Shown: piece after piece, positions 8,488 to 17,336 of the stretch
Numbering within the stretch: the first letter of the stretch is position 1
Layout of the letters: the number at the start of each line of letters is the position of its first letter
From: Paraglomus occultum
Taxonomy: Eukaryota > Glomeromycota > Glomeromycetes > Paraglomerales > Paraglomeraceae
Length of the DNA stretch: 17,336 bases
Reading direction: 5' to 3'
NCBI GenBank assembly: GCA_910592205.1
Contig: CAJVPJ010000757.1
Location: 1-17,336 of the forward strand
Program-made: the position numbers and the translations under genes
The notes under the pieces: generated by a model
Told to the model about the DNA's origin: nothing
The model's input: only the letters and a program-made list of their open reading frames with translations
Databases searched by the model: none

Positions 8488-9033
8488 TTACTCACCATTA
8501 TCTTTCTCAAACATTGAAGTCATTCTTCTTTCATAGATTTTTTCCACACGAAAATCAAATTCTTTTTGAGCCAACTCAGAGAAATTCATATCTTTGTGTG
8601 CGAGATGTGGTTTATGCTGTGTGTAGAAAACGAGCGCAACCCCAGACGGAGACAGACATGATTGACATGTAGAGAGAAGGGCATTGTGTTGTGATATCAG
8701 ATCAGAAACTATTATCAGATCGAATAGAAGTGAGAATTGCTTGAAATGAGATTCAAGAAGGATCGGGTATCTTTGCCCCAAATAATGGCCCTGAAGATAA
8801 TAAGTGTAGGTTGAAAGGTGGATAAAATGCAGATGATAGACGTAATTACCATAACGGCAAACTTTTCGCGTTTTTGTGAATTGGAAAATATGTTAGACAG
8901 ATTATACTTCAATATTTATATTGTCTGGATCGAGGTAAAATAAGAGTGTGGCAACATAGACTGCATCAAAACCAGATAACATGGAAGTAACTAAACTGGC
9001 TGATGTAGCTGATTATGATAACATTATAGACTT
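8488..9033 (-). pseudogene. Decayed EFM7/nicotinamide-N-methyltransferase-like methyltransferase
   Basis: The best segment (8781-8488) contains FDLIIVSDLI, LLSTCQSCLSPSGVALVFY and FELAQ-like NFSELAQKEFDFRVEKI, and ends MFEKDNG before a GTGAGT donor. This is the C-terminal half of the class I methyltransferases related to yeast EFM7 and NNMT, which use S-adenosylmethionine. Upstream pieces of the same fold lie in other frames: SATSASLVTSMLSG (SAM-motif region, about 9015-8975), YLDPDN (about 8935) in place of the usual Asp-Tyr-Pro-x-Pro-Asp, KYNLSNIFSNSQKREKFAV (8910-8850) and IIWGKDTRSFLNLISSNSHF (about 8790-8730). An in-frame stop at 9015-9013 and frame changes near 8930, 8790 and 8730 break it. 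A possible intron (GTAATT...CAG) lies near 8850-8790. The N-terminus is too eroded to place. Confidence 0.6.
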
Positions 9034-9148
9034 GTTAATTTTAATGTTAAATTTATCACTATTATGCCAAAATGTGACTAACTTTAAAGTTTGCCAGGAT
9101 AAAGGCAATTATTATCTATTACTATAAAATATGCACATAAAACTAACT

Positions 9149-9178
9149 TATTATTATTATTATTCTTATTATTATTAA
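9149..9178. repeat. (TTA/ATT)n microsatellite
   Basis: About ten ATT/TTA units with one C interruption. A shorter run of the same type lies near 5861-5877, and an ATC-rich run lies in the fourth intron of the metallohydrolase gene (about 2188-2221). Confidence 0.7.
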
Positions 9179-9203
9179 GTCGTCCTGCATGATTCCATAA
9201 TGA

Positions 9204-9347
9204 AGATACAAAAATGGGAGAGTGCATTCTCAATGGACCCTTGATAATATTCATGGTATGGCAGAATTATACCAACGTGAAAGTAATTGTTCCAAGTGTT
9301 TAGAGAGAAATTTTGTTAACGATTTGGAGAAGAGTCAAGAAGAATAA
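9204..9347 (+). pseudogene. Isolated 47-codon protein-like segment, family not recognised
   Basis: This open stretch between stops reads with convincing amino-acid composition, including WTLDNIHGMAELYQRES, a CSKC pair and ERNFVNDLEKSQEE before TAA. It has no upstream ATG, and no partner exon was found nearby. It may be one exon or a relic of a lost gene. The CxxC pair alone is too little to call a zinc-binding domain. Confidence 0.25.
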
Positions 9348-10883
9348 TAATTTTTCTGCTCTGAAAACTTTAGCCTTCAGCATGCAAGGATTTATTTATA
9401 TCAACATACACTGTTGATTTTTCGTGACTTCATCTTTAATTAGTATTGTTAATCAGATAAGTAAGTCATGTGATATAATCTTCCATTAATTTAGTAGTAA
9501 TACGGCGTAACGCATTTTCTGTCAGTCGGCGTGACGAACGCTATAATTAACTTAACGTATTATTTGTTGTTAGAAAAATCATACGATTATTCCATTAATT
9601 TTCTTGACAAATTTTCCGTCGCGGTAAAGATATATAAGAAGTCGAATTCCATAACCGAAATAGCATGTTTGAAATGTTCGACATACTTGGTATGTTTTAT
9701 TGTTGAAATATCGCATAGATCTTTATTCAATAACTACTAAAAAATAGACAACTTTGAAATTGAATTACTTTCTTTCTTCCATCGTTCTGATTGACTGGAT
9801 ATACTTTTAAAACTGTGCTCAGACAAAAGCTGTAAGGTTTCGGCGTAAACGGCTCATTTAAACTGTAAAATATTCGTTGATCAATTACGCGAATAGCCAA
9901 TTAATATGTTGACGATTAAATACCAATAGTACTAGAGTTATGAGTTAACCTACTACTATATAAACACTATATTCTAGCAATGGTTGGTTTGAAGAAAAAA
10001 AAGTATAGAAAAAACTATGCATATTATAAAAAACCCCTATTTCTATACAAATATCAAGTATGGCGGGGTTAAACAAAGCTCACGCTCTCATTTTCTTGAA
10101 AGTGGGACATACACTATCATTAATGAAGGTAAGGCAATTCGCGTTCTGACTTGGCTTTTCTTGTTGATAATGGATATTTCCTGTTAGTAGGCATGGTGAT
10201 AAGCGACGAGAACGTTCTTGGCCACCTTTATTAACGGGGCGAAGCATATGTATTATAAAATCTGGGCATTAGCCAATTCTTGGCAGATTGAAGATGACGT
10301 AATATACTATAGCAACATATCATACTACCGAATTAGGGGTCATCCATGTGTGCCAAATAAAGACCTCACTATCGAGAATTGGAAAACCCTAAATTGAACT
10401 AAAGGATAACACAAAAACGCACATGGAACATGGCTAAAATTAGAAGAACGGATAAACACAAAGTGAAGCACAAAGAATGAAAAAACTTGATCTGTTTTGT
10501 TGACTATGCTTAGCGTTCTTGAATTGTTAGAAGCACAGACCAAAAGGAATGACAAGACAGTTGAGCAATGTGTTATACAACATGCAGGCATTGGAATATG
10601 GGCGTTTTGTGGGCTTTACAAAATTTCCTATTAAATTGTAGTCTTTATTAAGACTGCCACATAATGTGAAACTCCCATATAAATGACTAAATGAACATGC
10701 AGACTAACGCTACGTTTAACACAATACGCTATATTGGGTTTTGAAGTCTCACTTGTGTCACTGTTATAATATACGGAACAATGTCCGTCTATATATTACT
10801 TTCGGGAATCATCTTTTACTTATTGACTTTATTTCGCGTGTTAAACAAATTAGTATTCAATCGCGAATGACCCAGTCGGAACC
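9348..10883. other. Gene-free AT-rich stretch upstream of the 5-phosphatase gene
   Basis: I see no supported gene. The open frames at 9531-9740 (+) and 10340-10591 (-) lack family resemblance and have composition expected by chance. A short segment near 10060-10131 (containing GLNKAHALIFLKVGHTLSLM before GTAAGG) looks slightly protein-like but stands alone. The last few hundred bases before 10884 should hold the promoter and 5' leader of the phosphatase gene; I could not pick out a specific promoter motif. Confidence 0.4.
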
Positions 10884-13800
10884 ATGAGCAACATTCATCG
10901 CAGAAATGCTGTTGGCGATTCTCTGCTTTCTTCGACTCCATCTACCAACTCGATTATAGCTTCTAGCACTCATGGTAAGTCTACTTGTGAACAAAAGAGC
11001 AACTATTGTCTCCATGACTCATCACGATCTCACGCAGCCTCTTCGTTAGCACAGACTGACCAGAACAAGGGTACTGGCTCCGATACCGAGCCGAATGCAG
11101 GCTCTTTTTCTTCACTCAAAACAAGATTTGAACAACTGTCTCAACAACCAGCCAGTACGTCGCTAGGTAGGGGATCTACCACTAATAGGAATCGTTCTGT
11201 AGCCGATGCCTTTGTTCCGCAACGACAGCAACCACAGCAACGACAACCACAGCAACAATCGTTGCAACCACAACAGCGACCGCAGCAACAGCAGCAAGAG
11301 ATAGTTGATCAGACGTCTGATTCACAAAGTTATGAATACGGAACTACTCGCAAGACGCCAATTTCTAAAGTAGCGTCTGCTATAAATACATTAAATTCTT
11401 TGCAACGACAAAACCAGCAGACTTCAAGGACAACCACGCCACCGCCTCCGTCTACACAAGCTGTTGCAGGGTCGACTTTGCAAAACACAAGCAATTTATT
11501 GACTCCCGCAAACCATCTGGAAAACGTTAAATCACCGTCCTTGACGCCTTCACAACATGTCAATATTGTCGCTCCCAAACCATTAGCTTCACATAGCACA
11601 AACAAAATGCCGCCACAAAAGACACCGACTTTACCACCTCGTCCTCAAACTGCTGATTCGGTCACACGCCAGATTGTCAATCCTTTTGAAGACCCGTTCG
11701 CCGATGAAAATGATGTAGATCAACATGGAACTGAGGATAATCATGAGGACATTTATGTCAACGGGCTATATAATAGATCTTTCTCAGAAAAACACCACAG
11801 GTTGCAACGTCCCGCTCCGCTACCGATCGAATCTTCATTATCACCATCACGAGTCGCAGGCACACTGTCTTCTCCTTTCGGAGACGATGCGGTAATCGAT
11901 GTCCATGAGCGGCCAGCATCTAGGACTTCATCAAAACCATCTCTTCCAACTAAACCTCCGCGCTCTGCCGAAACGCTGATTGAGTTAGATGAAAAACACA
12001 GCTCGAGACACAGCTCGAGACACAATCGTAGTAAATCGGATATAAAACCTGCTTTACCGCCGCGGCCATCGACACGCGCTGTTTCAAATAATGAAAAGAA
12101 AGACGATAGATCGATATCTTTTCACAAGACGGCTCATCAATCGTCCGAAAAGCTACATCGACCACCGGCTCTTCCGCAACGAGCCGATCCCGAAAATTAT
12201 CGGGCAAAGTCTCGTCTTACTGTCGCATCATCACAGTCTCGTCGAGACCATTCGGGGTCGGACTTGTCGGATGAATCATCATCTCCAAATGTGCCATTAG
12301 GTGGTCTTGGAAAACCAGATTCTTCTCATGTAAACCGATGGGCTCCGCGCTTTAACGATGTAAAAGACATTAATCCCAAGAACAAACACACACCGAAATC
12401 ATTTGCCATTTCTGGTGATTTGGTGGTTACCGATGGTTCTTCTAGTATGCGTATATGGAAATTACAGACGGGAGAAAATGTACGCTCTATATCACACGAT
12501 CAGTCGAAAGTGACAGCGTCAGTGTTCAAACCTACTAGACAGATAGAAGACATTGGACGCTATCTATGGTGTGGCACATCCGATGGAACTCTTTTTGTTG
12601 TGGACGTTAGCATGAGTACCGTTATAGAGACGACGTCAAAGGCTCATGATCACTCTGTTAATTTTATACTTGTTCACAACCGCCAATTATGGACAATTGA
12701 TGATAATGGTAGATTAAACATTTGGTCAGAAACTAATCAGAATGAACCTACTCTCAAGTCAACGCCACGCTCACTGTCCGTTGCGAATAAACAGACTTGT
12801 GCATTAATAGCAGACAACGATCTTTGGATGGGGGCTGGTAAGTCTATTGAGGTATACAGCTTTGCTGGTGGTCAAAGTGGCTCTAACATGGTCTCGCAGG
12901 TTATGGATGTTGGATTTGAATTAGGAGGTGTGACCTGTATGACTCAGACCAACGATGCGTCACTTGTATATGTTGGTCACGAGAATGGAATGATGACCAT
13001 CTGGAATGCTCAAACGAAGGATAAGCTGTCCGTTGTGCAAGCGTCAATTTATTGCATAACATGTTTGTTGGGTGTTGGCGATTATTTGTGGGCCGGTTAC
13101 AAGACTGGAAAAATATACATTTACGACGTCAAGAATAAAGATTCATGGGTTGTTCTCAAAGAATGGCAGGCTCATAAATCGCCAGTAATTGATATGAAAT
13201 TAGATGAAGATGCATTATGGCGACTTGATAGATTACAAGTCGGTAGCTTGAGCGACGAAGGACAAGTCTCTGTCTGGGATGGTCTGTTGCGATCTGATTG
13301 GCTTAGTAAGTAGATTATAAATTATTTTCGTGCATTCATTATTTTGTATTTTTTCATACACTGAACTTACATGTCTATCCACATCGTTCTCTTAAAGCAA
13401 ACCAAATGGCTTTACATGAACAAGAGTACTGTACGTACCGTAATATAACGATTTTAATCTGTTCGTGGAATATTGATGCGTCAAAGCCGCCTGACCTTGA
13501 AAAATATGCCGATGACGCCAAGTTTTTGAGGCTTTGGTTCACAAGCGCCTCTTCGCCGGAAATAATTGTTATCGGTTTTCAAGAAATAATAGACCTGGAG
13601 TCTAAGAAAATGACAGCAAGTGAGTGGACATCGGACACTATTTCATATATTTAACATATGACGAACATTATTCTAACTTGTGCTTCTATCGCAGAAACGA
13701 TGTTGATGTCCAAGAAAAAGGCAGACAAACAGATGAACGAGAACATTACTCAGAGATACCGTCTTTGGCGTGATAGGCTAGTTAAAGCTGTCCGAGAATA

Positions 13801-14826
13801 CTCGTCTGCCAAATACACTCTAAAAGTGTCAGAAAATCTTGTTGGTCTTTTCTCGCTTATTTTTATTAAAGAGTCAGAAGAAAAATCGCTCAAAGACATT
13901 TGCGTAAAGAAGTGCAAGACGGGTCTAGGAGGGTATCATGGGAATAAGGTGAATATTCTGAAAATTTAGCCGGAGCCATACAATTAATATATTCGCAACA
14001 AAGTATTCTAAAGACTCTTATTTATTAGGGAGCCATTGCTATGCGGTTTGTCTATGATGATTCGTCCGTATGTTTTGTAAATTGTCACTTGGCGGCCGGA
14101 CAAACGAACGTTACCGCTCGTAACAACGATGCACAAAAGATACTTGAAAGCATAGAATTGGAGTCTTTAGCCAATGACCTTGATAGAAACACTCGCAACG
14201 AATATGGCCAGGTCTTCGTTGATGGTGGGAATGGTTCCATGATCACTGATCACGAGATTTGTTTCTTTAGTGGAGATCTTAACTATAGGATAGACGTTCC
14301 CCGAGAGGTGGCTATCAATAAGATAAACAATGAGGACTTTGATTATCTCCTTGAACACGATCAATTGATAAAACAACGCATAAAGAATCCGGGCTTCCGA
14401 TTAAAGTCTTTTAGTGAGGGTCGTATTACATTTGCGCCTACTTACAAGTATAACCCCGGCGAGGATGTGTATGATACATCAGAGAAAAAGCGTACGCCCG
14501 CATGGTGTGACCGAATACTGTACAGGGGCAAATGGATAAAATTATTAAATTATCAAAGATACGAGTGCAAGGTGTCTGATCATCGACCGATTAGTGGGAC
14601 ATTCCAAGCGAAAATCAAGACAATTAGGAAAGAAGTTCGTGCAGAAGTAGAAGATGAAATCAAAGGCCAATGGAAGGAGTATTTAGAGGAGGAAAAGAAG
14701 GCTAAAAAACTGTTGTGGCTTGTTAGGGCTGGGTGTGATATAGAAGAAGCTCGTAAAGCATTAAGAGAAGGTCGAGGTAACATGCATAAAGCCATTAATA
14801 GATTAAACAAATCGAACTCACGATAG
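10884..14826 (+). CDS. WD40-domain inositol-polyphosphate 5-phosphatase (4 exons, 1231 aa)
   Basis: Exons 10884-13305, 13398-13619, 13695-13948 and 14029-14826 join in frame (1232 codons with TAG); introns of 92, 75 and 80 nt start GTAAGT, GTGAGT and GTGAAT. Residues 1-480 are low-complexity: a Gln/Pro-rich run at about 113-141, several PPxP-type proline motifs (LPPRP, PALPPRP, PTKPPR), and NPFEDPF at 266-272, a motif type that binds EH-domain endocytic proteins. Residues about 482-805 form a WD40-type propeller (repeats such as LWCGTSDGTLFVVD, LWTIDDNGRLNIW, VYVGHENGMMTIW, LWAGYKTGKIYIYD). The phosphatase domain follows: ICSWNIDASKPP, IGFQEI, GNKGAIAMRF, NCHLAAG, FFSGDLNYRID (GDLN at 1048-1051), TPAWCDRIL and SDHRP (1149-1153), so the catalytic residues look complete. 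A charged coiled coil (about 1165-1193) leads to a UBA-like end (LLWLVRAGCDIEEARKAL). It should remove the 5-phosphate of phosphoinositides such as PI(4,5)P2, probably at membranes. The ACCATGA start context is good. Confidence 0.93.
10975..11037 (+). other. Candidate optional in-frame intron (63 nt) in the 5-phosphatase N-terminus
   Basis: Within exon 1 a consensus donor GTAAGT (10975) and an acceptor CACGCAG (ending 11037) enclose exactly 63 nt, a multiple of three with no stop. Removing it would drop 21 residues from the disordered N-terminus and keep the frame. An intron of the same size occurs at 1919-1981 in the metallohydrolase gene. The segment could equally be ordinary coding sequence. 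Confidence 0.3.
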
Positions 14827-15170
14827 AAATATTTAGATAATTATCAACCTTTAATTTATATAAACTAATTCATAATAGAAAAGAGAAAGTTTTTATATCT
14901 ACGAAATCCGTGAGTGAGATTGCCATCAATTTAATAACTATACGCTTGCGTCATTTGTATATTATCTGTCTTTGCACCCTTATATTATATCAAGGGATTT
15001 ACCAAAATGAAGCAAACTTTGAATGCGTTAATCACGCGCTGACACAAAAATCAATAATCATGTGTACATGACGTAATATAGTATGCCCATATACACGTTA
15101 TTTTGGGTTACATAGTTTTATATATTTTTGGACTGTGCAAGCGCGTGTTCACGTTCTAAACGTCTAAATT
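14827..15170. other. Intergenic stretch after the 5-phosphatase gene
   Basis: AT-rich DNA that should include the 3' untranslated region of the phosphatase gene. No canonical AATAAA close to the stop codon and no gene or repeat was seen. Confidence 0.4.
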
Positions 15171-15299
15171 ATGAGCCCACACGGAGTTGTTTCAAAATTG
15201 ACCGGTAAAAAGGCTACATACCATTTCCCTCAATCTCGGGCGCGTCCGGCGCGCAATCGACAAAAAAAATTTTTCGCGCTTGCTTATTCAGTTAAGTAA
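15171..15299 (+). CDS. Small basic ORF of 42 aa, unknown
   Basis: ATG to TAA, open throughout, with a more G+C-rich middle than its surroundings (CGGGCGCGTCCGGCGCGC). The product is strongly basic (SKLTGKKATYHF, RARPARNRQKKFF). I do not recognise it. It could be an exon, a small protein or a relic of a repeat; it has no identified partner. Confidence 0.2.
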   Translation: MSPHGVVSKLTGKKATYHFPQSRARPARNRQKKFFALAYSVK

Positions 15300-15532
15300 T
15301 TTTCATGTTGTAATTGCAAAAGTAGAATAGCGTTAACGGTACCCTACGTCTCTATGGCCTTTCGCCCTTTTGCCGATGCTTGGAGTAGTAGTATATACCG
15401 CTATGACTCGTTACATGATTATTGTAATGGCTTTTAGCGCCAACGCCTGGCCCTCTTTTCCAGTGTACTATACTGTTAAACGCACGATAATAATATTCGC
15501 TTTCATCTTAATTATCTTCCAAATCACTAACA

Positions 15533-16718
15533 ATGCATCTTTTTAGATATGGACTTTTACCAACACATTTTAACTTTTATATTGGCCCTGAATATAAGGA
15601 TTGGAATGTTCTAAGCTGCCTTAACCATCTGAAGGATTATTATCATATTACATATACCATTTACGTCCGATAGTAAACAAGAGATCTTAGACGCGTTTAT
15701 AAGTGCCTTTAAGGAGATTAGTGAGGCTGATATGGTAAAATCTAGGAAAGCAACCAAGGCGAAAAAATATATACAGTAATGCCGATGACACTTTTCGAAG
15801 AAGAGAGGTTATTGAATTTTTTTGAAAAACTGGATCAAGAGTTTGATGTGGTAAACAATTTATGGTTTTGGCCTATAATATGTATTAAAAGTATTAATTT
15901 ATTATGCATACATTCATAGAGGCAAAATGAATGGGACTTGAGAAGTCTGTTGATAGGATGGATGTGAACTTTTAAAAAAGTTTGGTAATTTCAATGCACT
16001 GAAACTTTCATCGCGTTATGCAGAAGAGTCAGCAGAACCGCTTGAAAAAGTATTATCAGTAATTTTATTTGTGCTTTCTGAATCTATTACTATATACTTG
16101 CTTGTACTCGTCACATTTAATTTCAAGCTTTAGGAAAGTTGTTATTTTTTAAGAAAAAAAAACAAAGTATTGATTGCCAATGGTTTCTTGTCCTTTATTA
16201 GACGCAACTAAGCTGGACCTCTAAAGCTGCTTCTGTCATTGCCAATGGATGATTCATTCATTGGGGATAAAGAAGAAGAGGACAACATTAGTGTCATTAT
16301 TATTAATAATTTAGATGAACGGTGCTTTGAAGAGAGTGACCCAGCAAATGATCTTATATAGGAGATGATATGTGTCTCAGTTATTCTGGCGTATCAAAAT
16401 GAGTCATTAAAGACCGCAAAGACTAGTGATTTAAATGTTGAATCAAATGCGCATGAAATGTTGTCTCTGTCTTTGATATTTCTTCTTCCTCCAGGTTCTT
16501 ACCCAAATATGATAATTTACATATTTAGTTCTTCTTTACTTATTACTTGATAAAATACACAAAAAAAATAGTCTTGACACAGCCAATGGAATTAGACTTC
16601 AAATGTAATTAAAATTCAGGAAATGACAAAGAAAGCAATAAAGGAGTCACACGAGTGTGCTGTTGACTGGCTGTGGTCAGAACTTTCAAATGATCAGATC
16701 CTAAATATCTTTACTTAA
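15533..16718 (+). pseudogene. Decayed protein-coding gene of unrecognised family
   Basis: A series of protein-like stretches lies on the plus strand in changing frames. They are: 15533-15673 (MHLFRYGLLPTHFNFYIGPE, then EYKDWNVLSCLNHL); SKQEILDAFISAFKEI (to about 15779); LFEEERLLNFFEKLDQEF (about 15790-15850); NEWDLRSLLIGWM after an acceptor at 15919; LKKFGNFNALKLSSRYAEES (15966-16058) before a GTAATT donor; and LPMDDSFIGDKEEEDNISVI with NNLDERCFEESDPANDLI (about 16239-16358), ending in TAG at 16359-16361. After that TAG come LAYQNESLKTAKTSDLN and a closing piece MTKKAIKESHECAVDWLW to TAA at 16716-16718. Some steps could be introns, but the change near 15645 and the stop at 16359 have no splice explanation, so I read a pseudogene. 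The acidic, repeat-family-like character suggests a transposon or lineage-expanded family; I cannot name it. Confidence 0.4.
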
Positions 16719-16752
16719 CCCCATTTTTTCCTTCTTTATTTTTTCTTCATAT

Positions 16753-16929
16753 TCAATCGGTTAATAACTGAGCAGTATCTTGAAGGAGTGTTTTATCCAA
16801 AGTGCCATTTGGTTTTAAAAAATTACTATCAAAGATAACCTTTTCTTCAGGTTTAAGAGCTTCTCCATGATAATTTGAGTATTCTTTTGCCTCATTTTCG
16901 GTGTTAATATCATTTTTATTGAATTCCAT
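16753..16929 (-). CDS. Small intact ORF of 58 aa, unknown
   Basis: An unbroken minus-strand frame from ATG (16929) to TGA. It is acidic and soluble in character: MEFNKNDINTENEAKEYS, then HGEALKPEEKVIFDSNF and a C-terminal LLQDTAQLLTD. The composition is markedly less hydrophobic than random AT-rich DNA would give, which argues for real coding. It may be a first exon or a truncated gene. It lies about 120 bp after the broken segment 17047-17336 on the same strand and could belong to the same relic. I do not recognise the family. Confidence 0.35.
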   Translation of the reverse strand: MEFNKNDINTENEAKEYSNYHGEALKPEEKVIFDSNFLKPNGTLDKTLLQDTAQLLTD

Positions 16930-17046
16930 AATTTCAATTCCTATTATATATTTTAATATTAAAAGATTAAATCATAAAGAATTTAATAGTAATAGAAACA
17001 AAAAAACCTAATAAATTAATAAAATTTGCGGTTGACTGAAATGTTT

Positions 17047-17336
17047 TTATTCATTATCAGTATAGGTTGGTCTTGGACAAGTAATATCCTTGAATTCGTC
17101 TCTAACAAATGGGCGAATATTATGATAAAGATATCTTGCCTTTTATAATCCAAAAGAGGGGCAGAGTTAAAACTAAAATAGAAAAAAATTTAATTTCCTT
17201 GGTAGTTTCAGAAACATTTGCTTTTCTGGTTTTCAATAAATTAAATTCGGTATACGAACCATTAGCAACCAGCTGAGCCTTGACAATACCAGGTTTGGCT
17301 GCTTCGAATACAAAATGCTGATATTTTTGTAAACCA
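17047..17336 (-). pseudogene. C-terminal end of a broken gene, unrecognised, running off the right edge
   Basis: Reading left from the edge, the frame gives LQKYQHFVFEAAKPGIVKAQ, VANGSYTEFNLLKTRKANV and SETTKEIK. At a run of seven T (about 17190-17196) the sense passes to another frame with FNSAPLLDYKRQDI, and near 17125 to a third with HNIRPFVRDEFKDITCPRP and DNE before TAA (17049-17047). Neither shift has splice signals, so a pseudogene or sequencing indels are likely. The first shift at a homopolymer makes a base-count error possible. The family is unknown to me. Confidence 0.4.

Noticed and set aside
9531-9740. 69-codon plus-strand open frame
   Set aside because: Ile/Tyr/Leu/Asn-rich as expected of random AT-rich sequence; no neighbours or motifs.
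10340-10591. 83-codon minus-strand open frame
   Set aside because: Phe/Ser/Val/Cys-rich translation without family resemblance, in the stretch upstream of the phosphatase gene.
11330-12300. Several antisense and alternate-frame ORFs within the first phosphatase exon
   Set aside because: They are shadows of the 809-codon coding exon in other frames.
14167-14810. Minus-strand open frames opposite the phosphatase catalytic exon
   Set aside because: They lie wholly antisense to sequence with conserved 5-phosphatase motifs.
15352-15435. 27-codon ATG frame starting MAFRPFADAW
   Set aside because: Too short, no splice partner in phase and no recognised family, so not listed as a gene.
1-17336. 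tRNA, rRNA or CRISPR-like arrays
   Set aside because: I looked for tRNA B-box-like GGTTCGA motifs with cloverleaf context and for regularly spaced repeats; none was convincing. A covariance-model scan would be decisive.

Overview
The window looks like nuclear DNA from an early-diverging filamentous fungus. It is AT-rich. Its genes are split by short GT-AG introns (about 55-150 nt). It carries a decayed Crinkler-RHS-type NTPase/nuclease gene, a family much expanded in arbuscular mycorrhizal fungi, and a Tc1/mariner element. Glomeromycotina is my best guess from gene content; the sequence alone does not prove it.

Layout. At 1-841 (-) lies the 5' part of a four-exon (so far) CTP-synthase-like gene with a degenerate P-loop; it runs off the left edge. 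A 403-bp shared upstream region separates it from a divergent five-exon gene (1245-2851, +) that fuses tetratricopeptide repeats to a glyoxalase-II-like metallo-beta-lactamase domain. From 3391 to 4762 (-) is a Crinkler/RHS-type NTPase-PD-(D/E)XK pseudogene with stops and frame breaks. A 947-bp Tc1/mariner element with 81-bp near-perfect inverted ends and TA duplications sits at 6075-7021. It encodes an internally shortened transposase and may have landed in an older pogo-like relic. At 8088-9033 (-) lie a possible three-exon gene for a 63-residue protein and, upstream of it, an EFM7/nicotinamide-N-methyltransferase-like pseudogene. About 1.5 kb (9348-10883) shows no gene.

The best-preserved gene (10884-14826, +, four exons, 1231 residues) is a multidomain inositol-polyphosphate 5-phosphatase: disordered Gln/Pro-rich N-terminus, WD40 propeller, catalytic domain, coiled coil and UBA-like C-terminus. 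The right flank (14827-17336) holds broken coding segments of families I do not recognise, on both strands, plus two small intact ORFs.

The genes do not form one pathway. The picture is three apparently functional host genes (CTP-synthase-like, TPR-metallohydrolase, 5-phosphatase) separated by repeat-rich DNA that accumulates gene relics. No RNA gene or CRISPR array was seen. All exon boundaries are my own inference from reading-frame continuity and splice dinucleotides.
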